Shown: positions 17,032 through 25,997 of the stretch, one piece after another | How the letters are laid out: each line of letters begins with the position of its first letter | Numbering within the stretch: position 1 is the stretch's first letter | Assembly (NCBI GenBank): GCA_040222855.1 | Contig: JAVKCD010000019.1 | Location: forward strand, 294,912-358,911 | Source: Phycisphaeraceae bacterium | GTDB lineage: Bacteria; Planctomycetota; Phycisphaerae; Phycisphaerales; Phycisphaeraceae | Direction of reading: 5' to 3' | Length of the DNA: 64,000 nt | Program-made: the position numbers and the translations under genes | Notes under the pieces: generated by a model | The model's database searches: none | What the model was told of the DNA's origin: nothing | What the model saw: the letters and a program-made list of their open reading frames with translations, nothing else

Positions 17032-17421
17032 TCAGCGCGTCTCCCCCCCACCCTCGGGGGCACCTATCAACCTCCTCTGCAACCCACTCAACTTCTCAGG
17101 CGTCAACTCATACGCCCGCTCCAGCCACACCCGCGTCTCATCCAAACCCGCCTCCATCGCCTCCGCCGCCCGCAACGCACTCTCACCCGCCGCCTCACGC
17201 ACCTCCGCCGCGATCGTCCCCACACGCTCCTCATCAATCATCGCCCGAAGCTGGTTATAAGCCTCCTCATACTCCCCTGCATTCACGAGGTTCTGCACGA
17301 TCCGGTTGTACTCCGTCCGCGCATCACGCTCCCCCGAGTTCATCATCCACACACCCGCCGCCACCGCCAGCAACACCACCACCAGCAACACCTTCAAACC
17401 CTGACCCTTCGACTCAGCCAT
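17032..17421 (-). CDS. Small single-pass membrane protein, function unknown
   Basis: The 129-residue protein starts MAESKGQGLKVLLVVVLLAV; GGAAGG lies 8 nt before this ATG, so the eight-codon longer start at 17445 is rejected. One transmembrane helix spans about 9-27 (LKVLLVVVLLAVAAGVWMM). The rest is helical and charged with TPR-like character ('AGEYEEAYNQLRAMIDEERVGTIAAEV'), probably on the periplasmic side. It ends in a Gly/Glu tail. The stop of the DUF1294 gene is only 24 bp upstream, so the two form an operon. No function can be given. Confidence 0.68.
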   Translation of the reverse strand: MAESKGQGLKVLLVVVLLAVAAGVWMMNSGERDARTEYNRIVQNLVNAGEYEEAYNQLRAMIDEERVGTIAAEVREAAGESALRAAEAMEAGLDETRVWLERAYELTPEKLSGLQRRLIGAPEGGGETR

Positions 17422-17445
17422 CGAATACACCTTCCAAAAAATCAC

Positions 17446-17733
17446 TCAACGACCATAACGCATCCACCACCACCCCACCATCAAACCCACATGCGCCACC
17501 ACAATCAACCACGACACAACCCGAAACGACACCTTCCGACTCTTGTGCCGCAGCAACCGCCGCGCAATCATCGCCCCAACCCAACCCCCCATCAGCTCCA
17601 ACAGATGCAACGTACCCTCAGTCGTCCGCGCCCTCCCCTTCACCGCCGCACGCTTGTCCAACGCATACAACACAAACACCACCACCCCCAATACACCCAC
17701 CACCACCAGATAAACCCGAGCTTCAATCGGCAT
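17446..17733 (-). CDS. DUF1294 small membrane protein
   Basis: The 95-residue protein starts MPIEARVYLVVVGVLGVVVFVLY. The central phrase 'DKRAAVKGRARTTEGTLHLLELMGGWVGAMIARRLLRHKSRK' is the DUF1294 signature (DK..A..g..R.pE..L..l...GG..Ga......rHKt.K..F). Membrane helices lie at about 7-24, 45-60 and 70-88. DUF1294 proteins are membrane proteins without a known role; some are fused to cold-shock domains, which is not the case here. A GTG one codon upstream is an alternative start. It shares a strand and short spacing with the small membrane protein downstream. Confidence 0.82.
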   Translation of the reverse strand: MPIEARVYLVVVGVLGVVVFVLYALDKRAAVKGRARTTEGTLHLLELMGGWVGAMIARRLLRHKSRKVSFRVVSWLIVVAHVGLMVGWWWMRYGR

Positions 17734-17763
17734 CACAGTCTCTCGAAACCCTGCCTTGGATGC

Positions 17764-17777
17764 GGGGGGGGGGGGGG
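17764..17777. repeat. 14-nt G homopolymer directly after the nagZ stop
   Basis: Fourteen G bases touch the TTA (stop TAA on the minus strand) of nagZ at 17778-17780. On the nagZ strand this is TAA followed by C14. The left flank CCTTGGATGC resembles the flanks of other G tracts in the window. Confidence 0.85.
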
Positions 17778-18914
17778 TTAGGTGGGTTTGACGATGGAGG
17801 CCATGATCTCGGTCGGGTCGATCCCCGCCTCGAGTGCTGCTGCCTCAGCACGCCGCTTGATCTCATCCACCACCGCCAGGTGCTCCGCCGACGCCAGGCA
17901 GCTCAGATCACCCGCCTCATCCGCACCCTTTACAAACCGCTCGCACAACGCATCCAGCCGCCGGTTCGCCTCCGCCACCCGCGCCTTAGGCAGCCACCCC
18001 GTCTCAACCGCATGCACCACCGCATCAATCGACTCGTGCGCCAGCGCATGCGTGTGACAGCAAAGCAGCAAATCCACCCCCGCCTCGATCGTCCGCACCG
18101 CCGCCTCCGGCACCGAGTACGTGCTCGCGATCGCCTTCATCTCCAGATCATCCGAGATCACCACCCCGTCATAGCCCAGCCGCTCCCGCAAAATCCCCGT
18201 CAGCACCGCCCGACTCATCGTCGCCGGCACCTCATCGTCCAGCGCCTCGAACACAATGTGCGCCGTCATGATCGACGCGATTCTTGCCTCCGCCGCCGCC
18301 ACGAACGGCACCAGCTCCACCGCATCCAGCCGATCCATCGCATGCCCAAGCCTCGGCAGCATCAGATGCGAATCCTGATGCGTGTCCCCGTGACCAGGGA
18401 AATGCTTCCCACACGACGCCACCCCCGCCGACTCAATCCCCCGCGACACCTCCACCCCCAGCCGCGCCACCACCCCCGCCTCACGACCCAGCGACCGCGT
18501 CGCAATAATCGGATTGTCCGGATTCGAGTCCACGTCCAGGTCCGGCGCAAAATCCAGATCAAACCCCACCGCCCGGCACTCCGCACCCAGCACCGCACCA
18601 GCCCGCCGTGCCAACTCAGCATCACCAATCGAACCCAGCGCCCGCATAGGCGGCATGTCCGTAAACCCCTCCCGCAACCGCTGCACTCGACCCCCCTCCT
18701 GATCCACCCCAAGAATCAAAGGCCGATCACCCGCCCTGGTCTTAAGCACCCGGGACAAAGCAGCCACCTGCGGGGGGGAGCCGACATTCCGTGCGAACAT
18801 CACCACACCACCCACCCCGCGATCAATCAGACCCAGCACCCCCTCGCTCGGCTCCGTTGATGGAAACCCCACGCAAAAAAGCCGCGCAACCAACCGCTCC
18901 AGGTCCGACGCCAT
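17778..18914 (-). CDS. nagZ: Beta-N-acetylhexosaminidase (GH3), NagZ-like
   Basis: The 378-residue protein starts MASDLERLVARLFCVGFPST, with GAGGAG before the ATG. GH3 signatures are 'GVGGVVMFARNVGSP' (about 33-47), 'LILGVDQEGGRVQRLREGF' (66-84), 'GKHFPGHGDTHQDSH' with the catalytic His/Asp dyad (near 168-182), and the nucleophile Asp in 'DGVVISDDLEMKAI' (near 247). The enzyme removes GlcNAc from peptidoglycan fragments during cell-wall recycling. No signal peptide is seen, so it acts in the cytosol. The TolC-like gene ends 23 bp upstream on the same strand, so both are likely cotranscribed. The gene ends directly at a C14 tract. Confidence 0.92.
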   Translation of the reverse strand: MASDLERLVARLFCVGFPSTEPSEGVLGLIDRGVGGVVMFARNVGSPPQVAALSRVLKTRAGDRPLILGVDQEGGRVQRLREGFTDMPPMRALGSIGDAELARRAGAVLGAECRAVGFDLDFAPDLDVDSNPDNPIIATRSLGREAGVVARLGVEVSRGIESAGVASCGKHFPGHGDTHQDSHLMLPRLGHAMDRLDAVELVPFVAAAEARIASIMTAHIVFEALDDEVPATMSRAVLTGILRERLGYDGVVISDDLEMKAIASTYSVPEAAVRTIEAGVDLLLCCHTHALAHESIDAVVHAVETGWLPKARVAEANRRLDALCERFVKGADEAGDLSCLASAEHLAVVDEIKRRAEAAALEAGIDPTEIMASIVKPT

Positions 18915-18937
18915 AGCTCATCTCCTCAATCAGAAAA

Positions 18938-20701
18938 TCAATCTTCGCTGACGATCTCGATCCCGTTCCGATCCAGCAACGTCCCCGTCACCTGATAAAG
19001 CTGCGCAATCGCCGTCGCATAATCCGACAACGCCCGCACCTCCTGAACCTCCGCATCCGCCAGCCGCTGCTGCGTGTTGAGCTTCTGATCCAGCAAAAAC
19101 TCAGGCGTCAACGCCACCCCCGCATCCTCCTGCTCCTCGATCGCCCGCAAACTATCCGCCGTCGCCCGCCGCGCCGCCCGCGTCGAGCCAATCAACTCAT
19201 AAGCATTGATCACCGCACGCATCGCGTCCTTCACATCCAGAATCACATCCTGAGCCACCCGCTCGTACCCCGCCGCCGCCGCCCGACGCTCCAGCCGCCG
19301 CTGCTCCAGCAACGCCTCCGCCGAACGATTCCCGATCGGCTGCTCAAACGCCACGCCAAGATTCCAGTTAATGAAATCCCCCTCCAACGTGTCATCCACC
19401 GCACGCCCCAACGAGTTGGTATCCACCCCGTTAAACCCCACCCCCGTCGACAAATCCAACTGCGGCAGCCTCAGGTTATCCGCCAGCCGCTGACGCAGCG
19501 ACGCATCTTTGATGTCATACAACGCAATCGCCACCTCCGGCCGACGCTTCAAGGCCGTCTGCACCGCATCCAGCGGGCTATACCGCACCGCCATCTCAGG
19601 CGGGCTGTCCGTCGCCAACACCAACGACTCACTCGCCACCGGTAACTCCGGATCACCCAACAAACGCTTCACCGTGTCCGACGCCTGACGCACCACCTGA
19701 CGCGCCCGAATCACATCCGCACGACGAAGCTCCACAAAACTGTTCGCCTCCGTGATCCGCACCGGACTCACGTCAAACTGCTCTCGCTTCTTCAGACGAT
19801 CACGATCCTCAACCGTCCGCTCCAGCAACCGCAACTGAATCAGCAGCTGCTTCTCCGCCGTGTACAAGTTCCAGTAAGCCTGCTCCACCGACAACGCCAA
19901 CGACAGCAAGTTCTGCCGCAGCGTCTGCTCCGCCACCCGCTCCGAGTTCCGCGCAATCTGAATCTGCGTCGTGTTGATATCCCGCCCAAACCCCCGCAAC
20001 AACGGCTGCGTCAGCGACACCGTGATGTCGTGATCAATAAACGACGACACACCCGAAAACTGATCCTCGTTGTACGTCGCCGATGTCACCACCTGAACCT
20101 GACCACCCGACACCAACGGCTTCCGCACCCCCACCTGACCCGTCACCGTATCCGCATAGACATTCGTGCCCGCACCAAACACCGCCGTCGCCTGACCCCG
20201 CGGCCCAGGCGTCGCCGTCCGGTTGTACCCCAGACTCCCAAACAACACCGCATCAAACTGCGCCTCCGCCTGAACCCGCTGCGCCGTCGAAATCCCCGGC
20301 CCCAGCCGCGCCACCCGCAAATCCACGTTGTGCCTCACCGCCGTCTCGATCGCCTGCCGAAGCGTCATCCGCACCCGCGCCCCATCCAATCGCCCAATCA
20401 GGTCCGGACCCACCTCCAACGGGTCATCCGCATACGCCTCCACCCCACTAAGCTCATCCAACTCCTCCAGCCGCTCATCCGTCATCTCCGCCGTCACGTC
20501 CGATTCGTCCCGCCGAACCTCCGTCACCGGAGCCCCCATCACCGTCTCCAACTGCGCCCGGTGACTGTTCAGCACAGCCTCCCGCAACGCCTGCTCCGCA
20601 TCCCGATCCATCGGACTCACACACCCACCCAACCCACCCGAAAACAACAGGCAGGCCGCCAGAAGACGACGGGTCGGAACAACACAGAATAATGCGGCCA
20701 T
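18938..20701 (-). CDS. TolC-family outer membrane efflux lipoprotein
   Basis: The 587-residue protein starts MAALFCVVPTRRLLAACLLF. Its lipobox GGLGGC puts the lipid-bearing Cys near residue 27. The longer frame up to 22324 runs antisense to leuC and is not real. Two OEP repeats are visible: one beginning 'RMTLRQAIETAVRHNVDLRVARLG' (near 105) and one at 'DAVQTALKRRPEVAIALYDIKDA' (near 365). Each is followed by long helices and beta-barrel segments ('FDAVLFGSLGYNRT', 'SLTQPLLRGFGRDINT'). The protein should form a trimeric channel through the outer membrane for type I secretion or RND efflux. No pump or fusion-protein gene is adjacent. A 70-residue acidic region lies between lipobox and first repeat. 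nagZ follows 23 bp downstream. Confidence 0.88.
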   Translation of the reverse strand: MAALFCVVPTRRLLAACLLFSGGLGGCVSPMDRDAEQALREAVLNSHRAQLETVMGAPVTEVRRDESDVTAEMTDERLEELDELSGVEAYADDPLEVGPDLIGRLDGARVRMTLRQAIETAVRHNVDLRVARLGPGISTAQRVQAEAQFDAVLFGSLGYNRTATPGPRGQATAVFGAGTNVYADTVTGQVGVRKPLVSGGQVQVVTSATYNEDQFSGVSSFIDHDITVSLTQPLLRGFGRDINTTQIQIARNSERVAEQTLRQNLLSLALSVEQAYWNLYTAEKQLLIQLRLLERTVEDRDRLKKREQFDVSPVRITEANSFVELRRADVIRARQVVRQASDTVKRLLGDPELPVASESLVLATDSPPEMAVRYSPLDAVQTALKRRPEVAIALYDIKDASLRQRLADNLRLPQLDLSTGVGFNGVDTNSLGRAVDDTLEGDFINWNLGVAFEQPIGNRSAEALLEQRRLERRAAAAGYERVAQDVILDVKDAMRAVINAYELIGSTRAARRATADSLRAIEEQEDAGVALTPEFLLDQKLNTQQRLADAEVQEVRALSDYATAIAQLYQVTGTLLDRNGIEIVSED

Positions 20702-20902
20702 AAGTGACGCGAATATAGGCAAGCCCCCCATAACGGTCAAAAAAAACGACGTTCCTGCCCCCACCCAGCTACCCCATCTCCACGCCACGCTCTCCATCCT
20801 CCTCGCTCGCAAGCAAACCCCGCAACCCACTAGCAGACCGCCCTCCAACGGCCTACGATGAGGGTTCTCCCCCTGTCGGGGATCCGACCAGGAGTTCTCA
20901 GC

Positions 20903-22318
20903 ATGCCACGCCCCATGACGATGACCGAAAAAATCCTCGCCGCCCACGCAGGCAAATCCGAAGTCACCCCAGGCGAAAACGTCTGGGTCAACGTCGATGT
21001 CCTCATGACCCACGACGTCTGCGGGCCAGGCACCATCGGCATCTTCAAAAAAGAGTTTGGCGAAAACGCCAAAGTCTGGGACCCCACCCGCATCCCCATC
21101 ATCCCCGACCACTACATCTTCACCGCCGATGATAAGTCCCACCGAAACATCCAGATCCTCCGCGACTTCGTCAAAGAACAAGGCATCAAGTACTACTACG
21201 ACCCCGACTTCATCAACACCCAGGCCGGCTCCGGCATGCCCAACCCCTACCGCGACCCCACCAAAACCTCCTACAAAGGCGTCTGCCACAAAGCACTCCC
21301 CGAAGAAGGCCACTGCCGACCAGGCGAAATCCTCCTCGGAACCGACTCCCACACCTGCACCGCCGGGGCCTTCGGACAGTTCGCCACAGGCGTAGGCAAC
21401 ACCGACGCCGCCTTCGTCATGGGCACCGGCAAAACCTGGCTCAAAGTCCCGCCCACCATGAAGTTCGTCTTCCATGGCGAAATACCCCCCTACCTCACCG
21501 CCAAGGACCTCATCCTCGCCGTCATCGGCGAAATCTCCGTCTCCGGAGCCACCTACAAGTCCATGTACTTCACCGGCGACGGCATCAAGTCCCTCACCCT
21601 CGAAGACCGCATGACCCTCACCAACATGGCCATCGAGGCCGGCGGCAAAAACGGCATCTGCGACGTCGACGAAAAAACACTCGACTACGTCCGCGCTCGA
21701 TCCAACCGCCCCGACTGGACCGTCTTCGAAGAAGACCCCGACGCCGAATACGACTACGTCCACGAGTGGGACCTCGCCACCCTCGACCCTCTCGTCGCCA
21801 AACCACACTCTCCCGACAACAAAGACACCGCACTCAACTGCCGCGACGTCAAACTCGACCGCGCCTACATCGGCTCCTGCACAGGCGGGAAAATCACCGA
21901 CATGATCATGGCCGCACACCTCCTCAAAGGGAACCAGGTCAAAATCCCCACCTTCGTCGTCCCAGGATCCACGGAAGTCCACCGCGACATGAAAGAAAGA
22001 GGACTCGACGGCGAACTCCGCAAACTCGGCGAACCCACCATCGAAGAAGTCCTTACCGACGCCGGCTGCATCCTCGGACCAGCCTCCTGCGCCGCATGCC
22101 TGGGCGGGCCCGTCGACACCTTCGGCCGACTCAACGACCCCATCAACTGCATCTCCACCACCAACCGAAACTTCCCCGGACGAATGGGACACAAAGAAGC
22201 CGGCGTCTACCTCGCCTCTCCCCTCACCGTCGCCGCCTCCGCCCTCACCGGAAAAGTCACCGACCCCCGCGAATACATCGACGCCCCCATCCTCACCGGC
22301 TCCGCCGGCGTCCTCTAA
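20903..22318 (+). CDS. leuC: 3-isopropylmalate dehydratase large subunit (aconitase family)
   Basis: The 471-residue protein begins MPRPMTMTEKILAAHAGKSE, with AGGAG 8 nt upstream; a start 15 codons earlier is rejected. 'TMTEKILAAHAG' is the LeuC opening. The 4Fe-4S ligands are Cys in 'YIGSCTGGKITDM' (near 330) and two in 'GPASCAACLGG' (near 392; usual form GPSCGACLG, so Ala replaces Gly). 'LGTDSHTCTAGAFGQFATGVG' (near 150) is the family substrate loop. It isomerises 2- to 3-isopropylmalate in leucine synthesis. No small subunit leuD is next to it, so leuD must be elsewhere. At 471 residues with archaeal-type spacing it could also be a homoaconitase-like paralog. A terminator follows. Confidence 0.88.
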   Translation: MPRPMTMTEKILAAHAGKSEVTPGENVWVNVDVLMTHDVCGPGTIGIFKKEFGENAKVWDPTRIPIIPDHYIFTADDKSHRNIQILRDFVKEQGIKYYYDPDFINTQAGSGMPNPYRDPTKTSYKGVCHKALPEEGHCRPGEILLGTDSHTCTAGAFGQFATGVGNTDAAFVMGTGKTWLKVPPTMKFVFHGEIPPYLTAKDLILAVIGEISVSGATYKSMYFTGDGIKSLTLEDRMTLTNMAIEAGGKNGICDVDEKTLDYVRARSNRPDWTVFEEDPDAEYDYVHEWDLATLDPLVAKPHSPDNKDTALNCRDVKLDRAYIGSCTGGKITDMIMAAHLLKGNQVKIPTFVVPGSTEVHRDMKERGLDGELRKLGEPTIEEVLTDAGCILGPASCAACLGGPVDTFGRLNDPINCISTTNRNFPGRMGHKEAGVYLASPLTVAASALTGKVTDPREYIDAPILTGSAGVL

Positions 22319-22349
22319 GCACAACCGCTCACAACCCGAACCCGTCCCT

Positions 22350-22374
22350 GCCGCCCTTCACCGGGGCGGTTTTT
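22350..22374 (+). terminator. Intrinsic terminator after leuC
   Basis: CCGCCC (22351-22356) pairs with GGGCGG (22364-22369) and is followed by TTTTT. It lies 32 bp after the stop. Confidence 0.88.
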
Positions 22375-22467
22375 CATGCGGCGGTAGGGTTTAGATTGCG
22401 CCTCCCGGCCATCCTGAGGTATTCTTCCAGGAAGAACAACAGCCGTACTTTCCCCGGGGAGCCTCAC

Positions 22468-24882
22468 ATGACCACCGCCGGACGCACCCTACACCCAGCA
22501 CCCACCGCACGCGCCCTACTCGCCGCCGCTCTGGCCGCCCTCACACCCCAACTCAGCGACGCCCAGATCTACCGCTGGGACAACGGCGAACTCATACCCG
22601 GAACCGAGAACCAGACCCCCTCACCGGGCGTCATCTGGTGGGGTGACCACCTCGATTTCGCCCAACTCGACAACGCGAACCTCTCCAACGCTGCGCTCAT
22701 CGACGTCAGCCTCGTCTCAGCCAGCCTGATCCAGGCCAATCTGGAATCTGCCGGGTTCCCTAACTCCAACCTCAGGTCGGCCAACCTCACAAGCTCCAAC
22801 CTCCGCGACGCCACCTTCGTGAGCAGTGACATCACCGGCGCCAACCTCACCCAGGCCACGATCGTCGGTGCCACTTTCGTGGACATGATCCGATTCGGCC
22901 TCACAGCCAGCCAGATCTATAGCACCGCCAGCTACCAGCAGCGGAGTCTCCAAAACACCAACTGGGCCAGCAACGACCTCTCGGGATGGAGCTTCGCCAG
23001 CCAAAACCTGAGCGAATCCAACTTCCAGGGCAACGAACTCGTACAGACCGATTTCTCCAACACCAACCTGAATAGGGCCAATCTCAGCGGTTCCAATCTC
23101 TCAAGCGCCAACCTCACGAACGCCAACCTCCAGGGCGCCAACCTCTTCAGCAGCTACCTGATAGGCACCCATCTGGCCGCGGCCAATCTTCAGAACGCCA
23201 ACCTTGCAGGGACCAGGCTCATGCGAGCCAAACTCACGTCCGCCAACCTTGCTTCCGCAGACCTCAGCAGTGCCGAGTTGGGTCATGCAACACTAGACGG
23301 TGCTAGCTTCGTCGATACCAACATCACAGGCGCCAGGTTTGGACTGTTCGATGGATCGAACCAGCTCAACTCTCCACAGATATCAAGCGCTCAGTTCTAC
23401 AGCACCGCCAACTACAAACATCAGACGCTGAGCCGGATTGACCTCAGATACCTGGACCTAAGCAACTGGAACTTCAGCCATCAAAGACTCGATGATGCCT
23501 ACCTCGGGTTAAGTAACCTGACCCAAGCCAATCTAAGCCACGCTGATCTGACTGGGACAAGTCTAGTGGCAGCAAGTTTAGTAGGCGCAACGTTTTCCTC
23601 CTCAGACCTCACAAGCGCTAACTTGGGAAGGGCAGACTTCACAAGCGCAAACTTATCCGACGCCATAATCCGTGATGCCTCATTCGTTGCAACTAACCTC
23701 ACACATGAACAGCTCTACGCGACCACCAGCTACAAGGAGCGTACACTCGGCGGAATCGACCTCAGCCGCATCAGTGACCTCACGGGCTGGGACTTCAGCA
23801 GCCAGATGATGGTCAGCGCCAACCTCTCAAGAAGCACGCTGACGAACGCTGACTTCGCCAACGCTGACCTTTCTTCGGCAAACCTCAGGCTCGCAGGACT
23901 TTCCGGAGCTAATCTCGAGTCCACCAACCTCTCTGGTGCCGACCTCTATAACGCCAATCTCGACGACGCTTCACTCCAACACGCCAACCTGACCGGTGCC
24001 AACCTCGAAGGCAGCTACATGCCCGGCATCTACCTGCAGGGAGCCATCCTGAATAACACCAATCTCAGGAGCGCCAACCTCACCAGTACCGACCTAACCG
24101 GTATCGACCTGACCAAAGCCGACCTCGACCACGCCATACTCAGTTACAGCAATCTCTCAGGCCTCGACCTCAGACGCTTCGTCGGTCTCAAAGGCCTTCA
24201 CCACGCCCAGACCCTGAACACCCTCATGACCGACGCCTCGGTGTCCGACGGCATCCTCCTACCCCTCGGTAGTAACCTGAACATCCCCGATGTCCTCGAC
24301 GATAACGGCATCCCGATCCCCACCGAAACCACCACGCTCTTCATGAGCCCCACCACGCAGCTGACACTCCAACTCACCACAACTGCTCCAGAACCCAGGA
24401 TCATCATCGACGGACAAGCCTACCTCAGCGGCACGCTTGTCATCGATAGCGCAGAAGGCTTCGATCCACAGGATCTCACCGGTCACTCTCTCGCATTGTT
24501 CGACTGGTCGTCCACCGAAAGGATCGGTGCCTTCGACGACATCCTCCTAGGCGACAACATGATCGCGCTGCTCGACAATCTCGACCTCAGTGATTTCTAT
24601 ACATCTGGAAACATCACCTTCTACACGAACGAAGATGTCCGCATCCCAGGCGACGCATCCGGCGACCGAGTGGTTAACCTTATCGACCTCTCCATCCTTG
24701 CCACCCACTTCGGCACCGGAAACAACACCTTCGTCACCGGCGACTTCAACGGCGACCGCGCCGTCAACCTCATCGACCTCTCCATCCTCGCCTCAAACTT
24801 CGGCCAATCCACCACCAACCCCATCCCCGAACCCTCAACCCTCCTCCCACTATCCGCCCTCGCCCTCACCCGCCGACGCTGA
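22468..24882 (+). CDS. Secreted pentapeptide-repeat protein with dockerin-like repeats and PEP-CTERM tail
   Basis: The 804-residue protein starts MTTAGRTLHPAPTARALLAA, with GGGGAG 6-8 nt upstream and a signal peptide to about residue 33. Residues 65-590 are A(N/D)LxxA-type pentapeptide repeats, which fold as a right-handed quadrilateral beta-helix. They come in three large modules, each divided by a motif of the form 'QxYxTxxYxxxxLxxIxLxxxDLSxWxF' (near 150, 310 and 415). Residues about 610-725 are beta-rich. Near 727-775 stand two dockerin type I-like calcium loops, 'GDASGDRVVNLIDLSILATHFG' in pieces 'GDASGDRVVNLIDLSIL' and 'GDFNGDRAVNLIDLSIL'. It ends with 'PIPEPSTLLPLSALALTRRR', the exosortase signal. 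It is probably a large surface structural protein. Confidence 0.9.
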   Translation: MTTAGRTLHPAPTARALLAAALAALTPQLSDAQIYRWDNGELIPGTENQTPSPGVIWWGDHLDFAQLDNANLSNAALIDVSLVSASLIQANLESAGFPNSNLRSANLTSSNLRDATFVSSDITGANLTQATIVGATFVDMIRFGLTASQIYSTASYQQRSLQNTNWASNDLSGWSFASQNLSESNFQGNELVQTDFSNTNLNRANLSGSNLSSANLTNANLQGANLFSSYLIGTHLAAANLQNANLAGTRLMRAKLTSANLASADLSSAELGHATLDGASFVDTNITGARFGLFDGSNQLNSPQISSAQFYSTANYKHQTLSRIDLRYLDLSNWNFSHQRLDDAYLGLSNLTQANLSHADLTGTSLVAASLVGATFSSSDLTSANLGRADFTSANLSDAIIRDASFVATNLTHEQLYATTSYKERTLGGIDLSRISDLTGWDFSSQMMVSANLSRSTLTNADFANADLSSANLRLAGLSGANLESTNLSGADLYNANLDDASLQHANLTGANLEGSYMPGIYLQGAILNNTNLRSANLTSTDLTGIDLTKADLDHAILSYSNLSGLDLRRFVGLKGLHHAQTLNTLMTDASVSDGILLPLGSNLNIPDVLDDNGIPIPTETTTLFMSPTTQLTLQLTTTAPEPRIIIDGQAYLSGTLVIDSAEGFDPQDLTGHSLALFDWSSTERIGAFDDILLGDNMIALLDNLDLSDFYTSGNITFYTNEDVRIPGDASGDRVVNLIDLSILATHFGTGNNTFVTGDFNGDRAVNLIDLSILASNFGQSTTNPIPEPSTLLPLSALALTRRR

Positions 24883-25256
24883 AGCCATCTCTCAAAACCA
24901 AAATACTTACACCACGCCCCGACCACCACGCGGAGCCTGTTTTTCTAGCTCAGCCATGTAACGATATGTAACAATGTGGTCTATTTGTCACCAAAAAGAC
25001 AGATGAAGCTTGCGGTAACACCAAGTAACACTATGGTCTAAGTAAAGCATCTGACTCCGAGTAAACCAACGCCCACGGCTCAACAAAAACCACACACCAA
25101 ACGTGTGACCCAACACGAACCGCAACCACACGAGGAGAGACCACTCATCCCCTCTCTGATATTCCCTGTTCGACTCAATAAAACCCTCTTAAGCCAGACC
25201 CGTAGCGGTCAGCATCCACCTAACCCCGAATCAACACATCCAACATGGAGATTGAC
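24883..25256. other. AT-richer intergenic region with a 16-nt direct repeat
   Basis: No convincing reading frame exists in these 374 bp. GTAACAATGTGGTCTA (24968-24983) is repeated as GTAACACTATGGTCTA (25025-25040), 57 bp apart and differing at three or fewer positions. A GTAAC word occurs several more times nearby (24958-25070). Such phased repeats may be binding sites for a regulator of the PEP-CTERM gene at 25257. Confidence 0.5.
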
Positions 25257-25913
25257 ATGACCCGTTCATCAACCCTTTGCGCGATCGCTGTGCTGACACT
25301 CACCGCCACGAGCATGAGTGCCTCCGCAAACATCCTGCTCAACCCCGGCTTCGAAAATGGCTCCGCCGCCGACGCCAACGACTGGAACGAAGTCTCCGGT
25401 CCCGCAGGAAGCGTCACCCGCAGCAGCGAACAACCCAACTCCGGCTCCTTCTCCGCTCGCATGGAAATCGACCACATCAGTAACCCGGCCGCAGGCGCCG
25501 CCTACTTCATCGAACAGTCTCAACCCGCCGGCAGCATCGACAACTCCAAAAACTACAACCTCACCTTCCAGGCCAGATCAGCCACCACCAACTTCGACGG
25601 CATCGATATGTTCTATCAGATCCTCTGGATCGATCAGGACGCCAGCGACGGCGGCGGCGTCAAGGGCGAGTCCCTCATCCCCCTCATCCCCGCAGGTCTT
25701 AATACCACCTACCAGCCGTTCAGCCTCCTCGATATCAACGTCCCCGACGGGGCCGATGCCTTCCTCCTGCGATTCCAGGCCTCAGCTGGCGCCGTCGCCA
25801 ACATCGCCAACACACTCTACGTCGACGATGCGTCACTCTCGGTCGTCCCCGAACCCGCATCAGCCCTCCTCCTCGCAACAACCCTGATCGCGCTGCGCCG
25901 CCGCGCCGCCTGA
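25257..25913 (+). CDS. PEP-CTERM protein with carbohydrate-binding-like domain
   Basis: The 218-residue protein starts MTRSSTLCAIAVLTLTATSM; GGAG lies 6 nt before this ATG. The signal peptide ends near SASA-N (about 24). 'NILLNPGFENGSAADANDWNE' is the usual opening of jelly-roll carbohydrate-binding modules (CBM4/9-like, 'NLLxNPGFExG'). The domain continues with 'FSARMEIDHIS' and 'LTFQARSATTNFDGIDMFYQILW' and closes with 'TLYVDDASLSVV'. The end 'PEPASALLLATTLIALRRRAA' is a PEP-CTERM sorting signal. It is expected to be exported and released or anchored at the surface, binding polysaccharide. A clean terminator follows, so it is monocistronic. Confidence 0.88.
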   Translation: MTRSSTLCAIAVLTLTATSMSASANILLNPGFENGSAADANDWNEVSGPAGSVTRSSEQPNSGSFSARMEIDHISNPAAGAAYFIEQSQPAGSIDNSKNYNLTFQARSATTNFDGIDMFYQILWIDQDASDGGGVKGESLIPLIPAGLNTTYQPFSLLDINVPDGADAFLLRFQASAGAVANIANTLYVDDASLSVVPEPASALLLATTLIALRRRAA

Positions 25914-25928
25914 ATCGACACAACCCGA

Positions 25929-25964
25929 CCCGACCCATCGAAAGATGTGTCGGGCCCTTTTGTC
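25929..25964 (+). terminator. Intrinsic terminator with GAAA tetraloop
   Basis: CCCGAC-C-CATC (25929-25939), loop GAAA, GATG-T-GTCGGG (25944-25954) give a 10-bp stem with one mismatch, followed by CCCTTTTGTC. Confidence 0.8.
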
Positions 25965-25997
25965 AATCGTCACCGTCGTGCGTAAGGACAAACGACT

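Noticed and set aside
20702-22324. Long minus-strand extension of the TolC-like frame antisense to leuC
   Set aside because: The extension is only open because of codon bias on the opposite strand; leuC is complete with all iron-sulfur ligands, and the TolC lipoprotein signal starts at 20701.
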